Assembly (NCBI RefSeq): GCF_021390575.1
Contig: NZ_JAJEJQ010000001.1
Coordinates: 2,394,501 to 2,458,500, forward strand
Length of the DNA: 64,000 nt
DNA from: Paraburkholderia adhaesiva
GTDB lineage: Bacteria > Pseudomonadota > Gammaproteobacteria > Burkholderiales > Burkholderiaceae
Direction: 5' to 3'
In this document: positions 11,709 through 22,919 of the stretch, in pieces
Position numbering within the stretch: the stretch's first letter is position 1
How the letters are laid out: the number at the start of each line of letters is the position of its first letter
The notes under the pieces: generated by a model
Told to the model about the DNA's origin: nothing
Database searches by the model: none
What the model saw: only the letters and a program-made list of their open reading frames with translations
Translations under genes and position numbers: made by a program

Positions 11709-12386
11709 TCACCAGTCGAGTTCGGTGCCGTCGTACTGGAAGAAGCGTCCGTTGAACACTTCGCGTGCCGCCGCCGCTTCGGCGATCACCTCGCGCATGG
11801 CCGTGACGCTGTGCGCCACGTCGATGGCCGCTTGAGCGCCGCCCATGTCGGTGCGCACCCAGCCGGGATGCAGCGCGATACACGTGGCGCGACGCGTCTG
11901 CAGCGAGGTGATCTTGATGACGTCGTTGAGCGCGGCCTTGCTCGCGCGATAGAGCCAGCCCGTCGTGCCCGTGGCCTGCGCGATGCTGCCCATGCGGCTC
12001 GACAGTACGCCGAGCACGCCGTTCGCCGCATCGACACGCGGCAGCAACGCCGGAATCAGTTGCATCGGGCCTCGTACGTTGGTGTGCATCACCTGGTCGA
12101 AGTCCTCGGCCGTGATCGTCTCGACGCCCTCGGTGCGCGGGCCGTAGATGCCCGCCACGATGAGCGCCACGTCGAGCCGCTCGGCTTCGAGCTTCCAGCC
12201 GAGCGCCGCGATCTCATCGGGATGCTCGATGTCGAGCTGAAACGGCTGTGCGCCCAGCTCGTGCAGTCCTTCGAGCGCAACGTTGCCCCGCGCCGTGGCG
12301 AGCACGCGCCAGCCCGCCTTCGCATATTGCCGCGCAAACTCGCGCCCAATGCCGCGCGACGCACCCACGATCAACGCTGTTTTCAT
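11709..12386 (-). CDS. Short-chain dehydrogenase/reductase
   Basis: Classical SDR of 225 aa starting MKTALIVGASRGIGREFARQY. The cofactor motif GASRGIG lies at residues 8-14, the NAG-equivalent is replaced by VAGIYG, and the catalytic YRASKAALN (YxxxK) is present, followed by LHPGWVRTDMGG. The ATG at 12386 is chosen over an upstream in-frame ATG because the Rossmann strand begins immediately after it. The nearest relatives are small SDRs of the C-factor/YciK kind, and the substrate is unknown. It lies 81 bases downstream of the thiolase gene on the same strand. Confidence 0.9.
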   Translation of the reverse strand: MKTALIVGASRGIGREFARQYAKAGWRVLATARGNVALEGLHELGAQPFQLDIEHPDEIAALGWKLEAERLDVALIVAGIYGPRTEGVETITAEDFDQVMHTNVRGPMQLIPALLPRVDAANGVLGVLSSRMGSIAQATGTTGWLYRASKAALNDVIKITSLQTRRATCIALHPGWVRTDMGGAQAAIDVAHSVTAMREVIAEAAAAREVFNGRFFQYDGTELDW

Positions 12387-12467
12387 CTGGCCACCCTGGC
12401 ATCCTGGTATTGGACGCGCCACCTCCTTGCGGCGCGTCTGTCGCGAGACTACCGCAATTAGCCAGCG

Positions 12468-13661
12468 TTACAGCAGTTCGATGCCCATCGCCGTCGCTTC
12501 GCCCCCGCCGATACACAAGCTCGCGACGCCCCGCTTGCCGCCGCGCGCGCGCAGTGCGCCGAGCAGCGTGACGAGGATACGCGCGCCCGATGCGCCGATC
12601 GGATGACCGAGCGCGCACGCGCCGCCGTTCACGTTGACCTTCTCGTGCGGCAGGTTGTGCTCCTTCATGGCGGCCATCGTGACGACGGCGAACGCCTCGT
12701 TGATCTCGTAGAGGTCGACATCCGACGCGCACCACCCAGTCTTCTCGTAGAGCTTCGCGATGGCGCCGACCGGCGCAGTGGTGAACTTCGAAGGCTGCTG
12801 GGCAAACGTCGTATGACCGGTCACGCGCGCAAGCGGCGTCACGCCGAGCCGCAACGCCGTCGATTCGCGCATCAGCACGAGCGCCGCGGCGCCGTCCGAG
12901 ATCGAGGACGAATTCGCCGCCGTCACCGTGCCGGTCTTGCTGAACGCGGGCTTGAGCGTCGCAATTTTTTCGAGGTTGGCCTTGAACGGCTGCTCGTCGC
13001 GATCGATGGTGGTTTCGCCCGCGCGCGAGACCACCTTCACCGGCGCGATTTCCCACGCGAACGAACCGTCCTCGTTGGCGCGCTTAGCGCGCTTGAGCGA
13101 CTCGATCGCAAACGCGTCCTGGCGTTCGCGCGAGAAGTCGTATTCGCTCGCGCATTCCTCGGCGAACGTGCCCATCAGACGGCCCTTGTCGTAGGCGTCT
13201 TCGAGACCGTCGAGGAACATGTGGTCGAGCACCTGGCCATGACCCATGCGCATGCCCGCGCGAGCCTTCGGCAGCAGATACGGCGCGTTGGTCATGCTTT
13301 CCATGCCGCCCGCGACGATCACATCCACCGATCCCGCCAGCAGCATGTCGTGCGCGAACATGGCCGCGCGCATGCCCGAGCCGCACATCTTGTTGACGGT
13401 CGTGGCGCCCGCCGCGAGCGGCAAGCCCGCTCCAAGCGCTGCCTGGCGCGCGGGTGCCTGGCCCTGCCCCGCGGGCAGCACACAGCCCATCACGACTTCT
13501 TCGATCTGCGCGGGTGCGAGGCCGGCGCGTTCGACCGCCGCCGCAATCGCAAACGCGCCCAGTTGCGGCGCGCTCAGCGACGCGAAATCGCCCTGAAAAC
13601 CCGCCATCGGCGTGCGAGCCGCCGAGACGATCACGATGGGGTCTTTCAATGTCTCACTCAT
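12468..13661 (-). CDS. Acetyl-CoA acetyltransferase (thiolase)
   Basis: Biosynthetic-type thiolase of 397 aa that condenses two acetyl-CoA, or cleaves 3-ketoacyl-CoA. The nucleophile Cys93 lies in NKMCGSGM. The remaining active-site motifs are NEAFAVV, GGACALGHPIGASGAR (His) and CIGGGEATAM (second Cys). The start MSETLKDPIVIVSAARTP at 13661 overlaps the upstream carbonic anhydrase gene by 8 bases, suggesting coupling. The pathway (polyhydroxyalkanoate, ketone body or branched-chain degradation) cannot be fixed from sequence, though a LiuR-like regulator lies 3 kb upstream. Confidence 0.93.
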   Translation of the reverse strand: MSETLKDPIVIVSAARTPMAGFQGDFASLSAPQLGAFAIAAAVERAGLAPAQIEEVVMGCVLPAGQGQAPARQAALGAGLPLAAGATTVNKMCGSGMRAAMFAHDMLLAGSVDVIVAGGMESMTNAPYLLPKARAGMRMGHGQVLDHMFLDGLEDAYDKGRLMGTFAEECASEYDFSRERQDAFAIESLKRAKRANEDGSFAWEIAPVKVVSRAGETTIDRDEQPFKANLEKIATLKPAFSKTGTVTAANSSSISDGAAALVLMRESTALRLGVTPLARVTGHTTFAQQPSKFTTAPVGAIAKLYEKTGWCASDVDLYEINEAFAVVTMAAMKEHNLPHEKVNVNGGACALGHPIGASGARILVTLLGALRARGGKRGVASLCIGGGEATAMGIELL

Positions 13662-14421
13662 GTTTGTGCTCCTTGATGACTTCCGCGATAACGGCCGGCA
13701 CGTCGCCAAGACGCGCGGCGTCCCCGGCGAGCACGTCGTTGTCCGCCTGATGCGCGCCGTGCGCGGACACGGCAGCCACGCAGCGCGCATACGTCTCGTG
13801 CAACTGGTCTTGCGCGCCAATCGACATGCCGAGGTCGCGGATGCGCCCGTCGTGCACGCCGTACGCCCAGCCATGAACCGTGAGCGTCTGGCCGCGCGCC
13901 CACGCGTCGCCGACGATCGTCGTCCGGCACACGTTCACGACCTGCTCGATCGTGTTGAGTTCGACGAGACGGCGATGGCGCTGCTCGCCCAAGGGCCACT
14001 CGTCGAGCAGCCCCGCGTGCTTCTCGCGTACGTCCTGCACGTGCTGGAGCCAGTTGTCGGCGAGACCGACACGGGTGCCGTGCAGCGCCGCGCCGACGCC
14101 GGAGCAGCCGTAGTGCCCCACCACCATGATGTGCTTCACCTTCAGCAGATCCACAGCGAACTGGATCACCGAAAGACAGTTGAGGTCCGTGTGCACGACG
14201 ACGTTGGCGATGTTGCGATGGACAAACACCTCGCCCGGCGGCAGGCCGATGATCTCGTTCGCGGGCACACGCGAATCGGAGCAGCCGATCCACAGGTATT
14301 CGGGCGCCTGCTGATGCGCGAGACGCGAGAAGTAGCCGGGATCGGCGGCGAGGCGTGCGGTAACCCACTGGTCGTTGTTCTCGAACAGAGGGGCAAGCGG
14401 ATGATCAGGGGATGGGGCCAT
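13654..14421 (-). CDS. can: Beta-class carbonic anhydrase
   Basis: Zinc enzyme for interconversion of CO2 and bicarbonate, 255 aa. The zinc ligands and catalytic dyad are visible: CSDSR (Cys, Asp-Arg) near residue 47 and the HYGCSGV His/Cys pair near residue 102, with the family segment FVHRNIANVVVHTDLN between. The C-terminus is about 35 residues longer than Escherichia coli Can, ending in a KEHKHE tail that overlaps the next start. It may supply bicarbonate for CoA carboxylases, but nothing nearby proves this. Confidence 0.95.
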   Translation of the reverse strand: MAPSPDHPLAPLFENNDQWVTARLAADPGYFSRLAHQQAPEYLWIGCSDSRVPANEIIGLPPGEVFVHRNIANVVVHTDLNCLSVIQFAVDLLKVKHIMVVGHYGCSGVGAALHGTRVGLADNWLQHVQDVREKHAGLLDEWPLGEQRHRRLVELNTIEQVVNVCRTTIVGDAWARGQTLTVHGWAYGVHDGRIRDLGMSIGAQDQLHETYARCVAAVSAHGAHQADNDVLAGDAARLGDVPAVIAEVIKEHKHE

Positions 14422-14449
14422 GTCGGTTCAGCGGGTTGGTCCGTGTGCG

Positions 14450-16255
14450 TCAAGCCGCGCGCGCCGCAGCGGGCGGGCTTTGCTGCGCAAAACATTCGGG
14501 GTAGCGCATGCGAAAACGCATCGACGGATCGTAAGGAAAACAGTCCGGCACCTCACCTGCAATGAGACGCGCTTTGCTCTCCTGCCAGAGCGCCGGGTCG
14601 AAGAAATCGGGATGATACTCGAGGAAGTAGCGCTTGACGCGCGGGTCGCCCAGCAAGAACGGGCGATACGTCTCCGGAAAGATGTCGCGCGGGCCCACGG
14701 TGTACCACGGCTCGCCAGATAGTTCGTCTTCCTCATTACGTGGCTGCGGTACGGTTCGCACGTTGCAGTCCGTGAGGTACTCGATTTCGTCGTAGTCGTA
14801 GAACACCACGCGGCCGTGACGCGTCACGCCGAAGTTCTTGTACAGCATGTCACCCGGAAAGATGTTCGCACGCATCAGATCCTTGACCGCGTTGCCGTAC
14901 TCGCGGATGCCGTGCTCCACATCCGCGTCAGTGCCGTTCTGCAGCCACATATTGAGCGGCACCATGCGGCGCTCGATGTACACATGGCGGATCACGAGAT
15001 TGTCGCCTTCGTACTCGATCATCGAGGGTGCAAGCCTCTCCAGTTCGCGCACGAGTGCGTCGTCGAGCCGCGAGACGGGCAGCGCGACGCTCGAATATTC
15101 GAGCGTGTCGGCAAGACGCCCCAGACGGTCGTGGCGCTTCACGAGCCGGTACTTCGCCTCGACCTCTTCGCGCGTGGTGTCCTTCGGCGCGGGGAAGCTA
15201 TCCTTGATGACCTTGAACACGTAAGGAAACGAAGGCAGCGTGAACACGATCATCACCATGCCGCGGATGCCGGGCGCGACGACGAACTGGTCCGACGAAT
15301 GCGAGAGATGGTGCAGCAGGTCCCGATAGAAAAGATTCTTGCCCTGTTTCTGCAGGCCGAGCGACGTGTAGATCTCCCCCTTGGACTTGCGCGGCATGAT
15401 CGTGCGCAGGAACTCGACGTAGGCCGAAGGCACATCCATATCGACCAGAAAATACGAGTGCGAGAAGCTGAACATGATGAGCAGTTGCTCGGAGCGCAAC
15501 AGCACAGCGTCGAGCGCGAGGCGACCGCCCTCGACATGGCGGATTGGCAAGACGAACGGCGCGAGCACATCACCGTTGATGATGCGCCCGATGATGTACG
15601 CCGACTGGTTGCGAAAAAACAGCGACGACAGCACGTGAATCTGGAAGTTGGTCTTCGGCTCGACTTCGCCGTAGGTGTCGAACATCGTGCGTATCACGCA
15701 CTTGACGTCGCGCGTGAGGTCTTCGAAGGGCGTCTCCAGCTGGAAGTTCGTGACGATGCGCTCGAGCGTCGCGGCGAGCCCGTCCTTGCCCGGATAGTAC
15801 GCGCGGTAAGTCGGCTTCGCCGCGGGCTCTTCGTTTTCGATGTATTCCGTCGAAGTCGCGGGACGCACGAAGATGAAATCGTTGTTGAAGTACGAGCGGT
15901 GCAGGATCTTGCAGCACACCGAGTTGAAGAACGTCTCGGCGCACTCGGGTTGCCGGTGCGTCGTGAGCAGGCCGATGTAATGCAGCTTGATCTGCTGCCA
16001 CACTTCATCGTCGATGTTTTCCGCGTCGTACTCGTCCTCCATCGCCACCACGCATTGCTCGACGCGCTCGTCATACGATGCGATGCGCTCGCGCGCGAGC
16101 CGCTGCAGACCGTGCCAGTCCGCCGACTCGAAGAGCCCCTTCGCCCGCACCCCCGCGTCGCTGAAATTGCGGTAGTGACTGTCGAAGCCCTCAAGCATCG
16201 TCTGGGCAACGTCGAAGCCTATCTGCGAGGAGAGCAGTTTCGGAAAGTGTTTCAT
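14450..16255 (-). CDS. aceK: Isocitrate dehydrogenase kinase/phosphatase
   Basis: AceK phosphorylates and dephosphorylates isocitrate dehydrogenase to divert flux into the glyoxylate bypass. It is 601 aa, slightly longer than Escherichia coli AceK. The N-terminal regulatory half includes [14 protein letters not shown] and the C-terminal kinase-like half includes the nucleotide loop [26 protein letters not shown], the catalytic [17 protein letters not shown] and PEYHPDFF-type ending. The start [19 protein letters not shown] is canonical. It is not next to aceA/aceB but follows a MerR regulator gene (74 bases). Confidence 0.97.
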   Translation of the reverse strand: MKHFPKLLSSQIGFDVAQTMLEGFDSHYRNFSDAGVRAKGLFESADWHGLQRLARERIASYDERVEQCVVAMEDEYDAENIDDEVWQQIKLHYIGLLTTHRQPECAETFFNSVCCKILHRSYFNNDFIFVRPATSTEYIENEEPAAKPTYRAYYPGKDGLAATLERIVTNFQLETPFEDLTRDVKCVIRTMFDTYGEVEPKTNFQIHVLSSLFFRNQSAYIIGRIINGDVLAPFVLPIRHVEGGRLALDAVLLRSEQLLIMFSFSHSYFLVDMDVPSAYVEFLRTIMPRKSKGEIYTSLGLQKQGKNLFYRDLLHHLSHSSDQFVVAPGIRGMVMIVFTLPSFPYVFKVIKDSFPAPKDTTREEVEAKYRLVKRHDRLGRLADTLEYSSVALPVSRLDDALVRELERLAPSMIEYEGDNLVIRHVYIERRMVPLNMWLQNGTDADVEHGIREYGNAVKDLMRANIFPGDMLYKNFGVTRHGRVVFYDYDEIEYLTDCNVRTVPQPRNEEDELSGEPWYTVGPRDIFPETYRPFLLGDPRVKRYFLEYHPDFFDPALWQESKARLIAGEVPDCFPYDPSMRFRMRYPECFAQQSPPAAARAA

Positions 16256-16329
16256 CGCGGGCTGGCCTGTGGTGCGTCGGGAGACGACTCCTTCATTGAA
16301 CCGGGACTTGAACCGAAACCCGGCCGCGA

Positions 16330-16746
16330 CTACTTCTTTGCACCCGCGGCGTCAGCTTCGCGCGCGTCCGCCCGCGCAAGGAGTTCGCGCGCCTGCATCT
16401 CGTACTGCGCGAGATCTTCGAGTGTGGCGTCGAGATCGGCGCGCTGGCGCTCCAGGATCTCGCGGTGGCGCACCACCGTGTCGAGAAACGCCTGCAACTG
16501 CGGGAGCGTGTCGGTGGGCGAATCGTACAGGTCGAGCAGCGTCCTGATCTCCGAGAGCGTGAAGCCGAGCCGCTTGCCCCGCAGCGTCAACCGCAACCGC
16601 GTGCGGTCGCGCCCCGAAAACACGCGCTTGAGGCCGCCCGCCCCTTCGCGGCTAGGCGCAACCAGGCCCTGGTCTTCGTAGAAACGGATTGCGCGCGGCG
16701 TCACGTCGAATTCGTGGGCGAGTTCGGTAATCGTGTACTGAGTCAT
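16330..16746 (-). CDS. MerR-family regulator, LiuR-like
   Basis: DNA-binding regulator of 138 aa. The N-terminal winged helix [33 protein letters not shown] is a textbook MerR HTH, followed by a long dimerisation helix with [20 protein letters not shown]. The lack of cysteines fits LiuR-type regulators of branched-chain amino acid or acyl-CoA catabolism rather than metal sensors. Start 16746 is chosen because residues upstream are outside the HTH. In relatives LiuR sits next to isovaleryl-CoA dehydrogenase; here its neighbours are aceK and a divergent MBL-fold hydrolase, with an operator-like palindrome between. Confidence 0.88.
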   Translation of the reverse strand: MTQYTITELAHEFDVTPRAIRFYEDQGLVAPSREGAGGLKRVFSGRDRTRLRLTLRGKRLGFTLSEIRTLLDLYDSPTDTLPQLQAFLDTVVRHREILERQRADLDATLEDLAQYEMQARELLARADAREADAAGAKK

Positions 16747-16811
16747 GGTGCGTAATGAGCGACGGGTCCGTAGCCGCCAGCGGGGCGGCGCATTGGGCGA
16801 TAGAATCAACG

Positions 16812-16827
16812 TTTACGTTATCGTCAA
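16812..16827. promoter_or_regulatory. Operator-like imperfect palindrome for the MerR regulator
   Basis: TTTACGTTATCGTCAA matches its own reverse complement at 12 of 16 positions and lies between the divergent regulator and MBL-fold genes. It resembles LiuR-type boxes built on TTTACGT-TAACGTAAA. Binding is inferred, not shown. Confidence 0.55.
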
Positions 16828-16944
16828 CCTGCCGGTTGCGCAACCTGCCCGCCCACGGGCCGCCTGCAGGATGGATGCGTTGCAACGCCGCTATCAGCGC
16901 GCAAACGCCGGTAACAGCCGATAAAAACGGAGAAGACACCCGCA

Positions 16945-18015
16945 ATGAACGCACTCGAACACCAGCTCGACTATCCCTACGCCGACGCCCTTCCGGAACC
17001 TGGCCACACCCTCGACGTTGCGCCCGGCGTCAAATGGGTGCGCATGCCGATGCCGTTCGCGCTCGACCACATCAACCTGTGGCTGCTGCGTGACGAGATC
17101 GACGGCCAGGCGGGCTGGACCGTGGTCGATTGCGGCATCGCAAACGACACGATCAAGGCGCACTGGGAGCAGGTGTTCGACACGGCGCTGGAAGGTCTGC
17201 CTGTGCTGCGCGTGCTGGTCACGCACTGCCACCCCGATCACATCGGTCTCGCCCACTGGATCTGCTCGGGCGGCGACAAGAAGCGCTGGAACGTGCGGCT
17301 GTGGACGACGCTCGGTGAATACGTGAGCGCGCGCGTGATGTCGTCGGGCGACGGCTCGAACGCGGGCGGCGAAGGCGCGGCGCGTCATTTCGGGCGGCAC
17401 GGCCTTATCGATCAACAGTCGCAGGAGTTGCTGCGCAACCGCGGCGGCTATTACACGAACCTCGTGCCCGCGCTGCCGACGCAATACCGCCGCCTGCGCG
17501 AAGCCGACATCGTAACGATCGGCGGTCGCGCGTGGCGCATCGTGACAGGCTTCGGCCACTCGCCCGAGCACTGCGCCCTCTTCTGCGAGGAAACCCGCGT
17601 GCTCCTGTCCGGCGATATGGTGCTGCCGCGCATCTCGACCAACATCTCCGTATTCGACGTGGAGCCGGAAGGCAATCCGCTACGCCTGTACCTCGAATCG
17701 CTCGGGCGCTACGAGACCATGCCCGAGGACACGCTCGCGCTGCCCGCACACGGCAAGCCGTTCCGCGGCGTGCGCACGCGTATCGCGCAACTGCGCGAGC
17801 ATCACGACGCGCGCCTCGCAGAAGTGATGGAAGCGTGCGCCGCCGAGCCGCGCAGTGCGGCCGACATCGTGCCGCTCATGTTCAAGCGCCCGCTCGACAT
17901 CCACCAGACGACCTTCGCCATGGGCGAAGCGCTCGCGCATCTGAATTTGCTGTGGCTCGCGGGCAAGCTCAAGCGATCGACGGGTGAGGATGGTGTGATC
18001 CGGTTTTCGGCCTGA
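16945..18015 (+). CDS. Metallo-beta-lactamase-fold hydrolase
   Basis: MBL-fold protein of 356 aa with the metal motif HxHxDH in VTHCHPDHIGLAHW near residue 95. It also has a later His in FGHSPEHCALF, the Asp in LLSGDMVLPRIS and the His in LPAHGKPFRG, so both metal sites appear complete. A C-terminal winged-helix-like domain of about 80 residues (LAEVMEACAAEPRSAADIVPLMF) is typical of the LACTB2-like/CoA-linked hydrolase branch. The substrate may be an acyl-CoA or thioester, given the LiuR-like regulator encoded divergently; this is inference. RBS GGAGAAG lies 9 bases before the ATG. Confidence 0.88.
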   Translation: MNALEHQLDYPYADALPEPGHTLDVAPGVKWVRMPMPFALDHINLWLLRDEIDGQAGWTVVDCGIANDTIKAHWEQVFDTALEGLPVLRVLVTHCHPDHIGLAHWICSGGDKKRWNVRLWTTLGEYVSARVMSSGDGSNAGGEGAARHFGRHGLIDQQSQELLRNRGGYYTNLVPALPTQYRRLREADIVTIGGRAWRIVTGFGHSPEHCALFCEETRVLLSGDMVLPRISTNISVFDVEPEGNPLRLYLESLGRYETMPEDTLALPAHGKPFRGVRTRIAQLREHHDARLAEVMEACAAEPRSAADIVPLMFKRPLDIHQTTFAMGEALAHLNLLWLAGKLKRSTGEDGVIRFSA

Positions 18016-18037
18016 GCGACACGCGGACACAAAAAGC

Positions 18038-18071
18038 AAACGGGCGGCTCGCAATGAGCCGCCCGTTTTTC
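18038..18071. terminator. Bidirectional terminator between MBL-fold gene and lolA
   Basis: Perfect stem ACGGGCGGCTC / GAGCCGCCCGT with a 5-base loop, followed by TTTTT on the plus strand and preceded by A-runs. It serves both converging genes. Confidence 0.9.
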
Positions 18072-18096
18072 CTGGCAATCTGCAAACCCCGCCGCG

Positions 18097-18816
18097 TCAG
18101 TTAGCGCCACCAGTCACAACATCAGCGCCGGGCGGTTTCACGAACTTGAACGCCGACGCGGGCATCGGCGGATTCTTTTGAATGTTGGAGAACGTGAGCA
18201 GCGTCACATTGCCGAACACGTCGTGCAGTTCCATCGCTTCGAGATTGCCGTCGCGAAAACCGATGCCGACGTTCTGGAACTGCGTGTCCTTCGACTTCGG
18301 AATGAGCTCCAGCCAGTCGATGCCGTTCTTCACGCCCGCATCGCGCAGCGTGAAGTTCTTCTCGAGGTCGTTGCTGCCGAACAGAATCGCAGCCGGGCTC
18401 GCGCCGAGCGCGCCACCAAGCTTGCGCTCGGTGACCTGATTCAGGTCCTTGTCGTAGACGAAGAGGGTCTCGCCGTCGGCCTGAAGCAGTTGTTGATACG
18501 GCTTCTCGTACTGCCAGATGAACTTGCCGGGCCGCGCGAACGCGAACGTGCCGCTCGAAGTCCTCGCGTTCAACGTGGCCGTGGCGATCGCCTCGCTCGC
18601 GCTCTTCGCGCCCGGCTGCGCCTTCAGCTCGCGCTGCACGAATTCACCGCGCGCCGAATGCACTTGCGCCACGAACTGCTTGAGCTGATCCGTGCCGCTC
18701 GCGAACGCGTGCGACGCCAGCAGCACGGAAGTGCCGAGCGCGAGCGCCGCACGTACGCCCATCTGGACAAAACGGGTGGAAAGTCCTGCCTGGAACTGCT
18801 TCAAAACGTTCTCCAT
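18097..18816 (-). CDS. lolA: Outer-membrane lipoprotein carrier protein LolA
   Basis: Periplasmic chaperone that ferries lipoproteins from LolCDE to LolB. The 239-aa product has a signal peptide ([22 protein letters not shown]) and the LolA signature segments [52 protein letters not shown] and [21 protein letters not shown]. The chosen ATG at 18816 lacks a strong ribosome-binding site, so a start a few codons inside is possible. It lies 31 bases after ftsK, as in Escherichia coli; the usual next gene, rarA, is not adjacent here. Confidence 0.94.
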   Translation of the reverse strand: MENVLKQFQAGLSTRFVQMGVRAALALGTSVLLASHAFASGTDQLKQFVAQVHSARGEFVQRELKAQPGAKSASEAIATATLNARTSSGTFAFARPGKFIWQYEKPYQQLLQADGETLFVYDKDLNQVTERKLGGALGASPAAILFGSNDLEKNFTLRDAGVKNGIDWLELIPKSKDTQFQNVGIGFRDGNLEAMELHDVFGNVTLLTFSNIQKNPPMPASAFKFVKPPGADVVTGGAN

Positions 18817-18847
18817 AGGGAAAGGGAGGTGCGCGGCCGCGTCGGTA

Positions 18848-21175
18848 TCAAGCGTCGGCGTCGCGCGTGGGTACGAGAATCTCGCGGTTGCCGCTCGACG
18901 ACATCGCGGAAACGAGCCCCGATTGCTCCATCTGTTCGAGCAGCCGCGCTGCCCGGTTGTAGCCGATGCGCAGATGCCGCTGCACGAGCGAAATCGACGC
19001 TCGCCGGTTCTTGACGACCACTTCGACGGCCTGGTCGTACAGCGGATCGGACTCATCTCCAGTGCCGCTGGTTCCCGCGCCCGCCGATCCTTCGTCGCCC
19101 TCGCCTGCCACGCCGCCTTCAAGGAGGCCGTCGATATAGTTCGGCTCGCCCTGCTCCTTGAGCTTTTCGACCACGCGATGCACTTCGTCGTCGGAGACGA
19201 ATGCGCCGTGCACGCGCACGGGCAGGCCGGTGCCCGGCGGCAGGTAGAGCATGTCGCCCATGCCGAGCAGCGACTCGGCGCCCATCTGGTCGAGAATCGT
19301 GCGCGAGTCGATCTTCGAGGACACCTGGAACGCCATGCGCGTCGGCACGTTGGCCTTGATGAGGCCGGTGATCACATCCACCGAAGGCCGCTGGGTCGCG
19401 AGGATCAGGTGAATGCCCGCCGCGCGCGCCTTCTGCGCAATACGCGCGATCAGTTCTTCAACCTTCTTGCCGACCACCATCATGAGGTCGGCGAGTTCGT
19501 CGATCACGACCACGATGTGCGGCAGCTTCGCGAGCGGCTCCGGATCGTCCGGCGTGAGGCTGAACGGATTCGGAATCTTTTCCTCGCGCTTCGTTGCCTC
19601 GTCGATCTTGTTGTTGTAGCCCGCGAGATTGCGCACGCCGACCTTGCTCATGAGCTTGTAGCGGCGCTCCATTTCGGCGACGGTCCAGTTCAGCGCGTTA
19701 CCGGCCTGGCGCATGTCGGTCACGACCGGACACAGCAGATGCGGTATGCCCTCGTAGACGCTCATTTCGAGCATCTTCGGATCGATCAGGATCATGCGGA
19801 CCTGTTCGGCGCTCGATTTGTAGAGCAGCGACAGGATCATCGCGTTGATCCCGACCGATTTGCCCGAGCCGGTCGTACCGGCCACGAGCAGGTGCGGCAT
19901 CTTCGCGAGGTCGGCGCACACGGGCTTGCCGCCGATGTCCTTGCCGAGACCCATGGTGAGCGCGGACGGCGCGTCCGCATAAACCGTCGAGCCGAGAATC
20001 TCGGACAGGCGCACGGTCTGGCGGCGCTGGTTCGGCAATTCGAGCGCCATGTAGTTCTTGCCGGGAATGGTCTCCACAACGCGGATCGACACGAGCGACA
20101 GCGCGCGTGCGAGGTCCTTGGCGAGACCCACGATCTGACTGCCCTTCACGCCGGTCGCCGGCTCGATTTCGTAACGCGTGACGACGGGGCCCGGATACGC
20201 GGCCACCACGGCGACCTCAACGCCAAAATCCTTGAGCTTCTTCTCGATGAGGCGCGACGTGAACTCGAGCGCGTCGTCGGAGACCGTTTCCTGCGTGGCG
20301 GGCGCCGGATCGAGCAGCGAGATGGCCGGCAGCGTGGAATCGCCCGGCAGGTCGGTGAAGAGCGGCACCTGGCGCTCTTTCTCGACGCGCTCAGAACGCT
20401 GCGGCGTGGCCACCGGCGGCACGATCATGACCGGCTCGTGCTCCTCGATCTTCACGCGGCTGCTCTCGACCTTGCCTTCACGCTTGACGGCCGCGGCCTC
20501 GCCGAGCTTGCGGTCGCTCCGTGCCTCGCGGCGCATCCTCGCGAGCGTGACCGCATTGATGAGCGCCTCGCCGACCTTCTCGGACACGGACAGCCACGAG
20601 AAACGGAAATACAGCGACAGCCCGATGCCGAGCGCCAGCAGGAGCGCGAGCGTACCGCCGGTGAAGCCGAACGCGTGCGAGACACCGCGCGCCACGGCAT
20701 CGCCCACCACGCCGCCGGGCGTGTGCTCGCGCGGCAATTGCACCCTGAGCGACCACATGCGCAACGCCGCGATGCCGTCGCTCGCGAGCAGCACGAGAAC
20801 GAACGCGAGGCTTTCGGTGATCCAGCTGTGGTCGCGCGGTTTGTCGTCATCGTCGGCGAGCGCTTCGTTGAGCGTGATGCGCCGATAGTTCGCGGAAATG
20901 CGCCGGGCGAGCGGCACGACCCACCAGTAGGCGGAGAGGCCGAACAGCAGCAGCAGAATGTCAGAGGTCCACGCGCCGACGCGGCCCGCCCAGTTCGAGA
21001 TGTGATCGACATGGGCGGCGTGGGTCCAGCTGGGGTCGAGGCGGCTGTAACTGATGAGCGCCATCAGCAGGAAGACGCCGAGCGCGACCTGCAAGAGCCA
21101 GCGGATTTCGGTGAACAGGCGCGACATGCGATGGGGCAATGCCTGCGCCTGCGCGGAATAGGTAGCTTTGGCCAT
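18848..21175 (-). CDS. ftsK: DNA translocase FtsK
   Basis: Septum-anchored motor that clears chromosomal DNA and activates XerCD at dif. The 775-aa protein has about four N-terminal membrane helices (residues ~25-190) and a short charged linker. The motor has Walker [13 protein letters not shown], the FtsK segment [21 protein letters not shown] and Walker [14 protein letters not shown]. The C-terminal gamma winged helix ([22 protein letters not shown]) reads KOPS. The ATG at 21175 ([11 protein letters not shown]) is preferred over an upstream in-frame start, because the preceding 100 codons are non-conserved. The linker is much shorter than in Escherichia coli. Confidence 0.97.
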   Translation of the reverse strand: MAKATYSAQAQALPHRMSRLFTEIRWLLQVALGVFLLMALISYSRLDPSWTHAAHVDHISNWAGRVGAWTSDILLLLFGLSAYWWVVPLARRISANYRRITLNEALADDDDKPRDHSWITESLAFVLVLLASDGIAALRMWSLRVQLPREHTPGGVVGDAVARGVSHAFGFTGGTLALLLALGIGLSLYFRFSWLSVSEKVGEALINAVTLARMRREARSDRKLGEAAAVKREGKVESSRVKIEEHEPVMIVPPVATPQRSERVEKERQVPLFTDLPGDSTLPAISLLDPAPATQETVSDDALEFTSRLIEKKLKDFGVEVAVVAAYPGPVVTRYEIEPATGVKGSQIVGLAKDLARALSLVSIRVVETIPGKNYMALELPNQRRQTVRLSEILGSTVYADAPSALTMGLGKDIGGKPVCADLAKMPHLLVAGTTGSGKSVGINAMILSLLYKSSAEQVRMILIDPKMLEMSVYEGIPHLLCPVVTDMRQAGNALNWTVAEMERRYKLMSKVGVRNLAGYNNKIDEATKREEKIPNPFSLTPDDPEPLAKLPHIVVVIDELADLMMVVGKKVEELIARIAQKARAAGIHLILATQRPSVDVITGLIKANVPTRMAFQVSSKIDSRTILDQMGAESLLGMGDMLYLPPGTGLPVRVHGAFVSDDEVHRVVEKLKEQGEPNYIDGLLEGGVAGEGDEGSAGAGTSGTGDESDPLYDQAVEVVVKNRRASISLVQRHLRIGYNRAARLLEQMEQSGLVSAMSSSGNREILVPTRDADA

Positions 21176-22626
<1,451 letters not shown>

Positions 22627-22694
22627 AAGCTTCCGGCGCTGGCGGGCGCAGACGGCTAAAATAGCGGTCTGAAGCCTGTCGGCGCACCGGAATC

Positions 22695-22731
22695 AGGGCC
22701 GCGGCCAGCCAGCCGGCGGCCCTTTTCTTTT
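22695..22731 (+). terminator. Rho-independent terminator after trxB
   Basis: Stem AGGGCCGC / GCGGCCCT with a 13-base loop, followed by a T-rich run TTTCTTTT. It lies about 70 bases after the trxB stop. Confidence 0.75.
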
Positions 22732-22919
22732 GTGCCGCGATTTTGTGCCCGGAATTTGTGCTGCGATTTTTTGCTGCGATCGCCACCCGGCTGTCGGCGC
22801 GATTTCCGGTGCCATGTCGATATAAGAGCCTCTTCCATCGCTACACTCGCCGCACTGCGGGCGCACCTCGCGCGCCAGGCGGCGGTTGAAACCAGACGAC
22901 CACGACAACGCCTTCCGCC

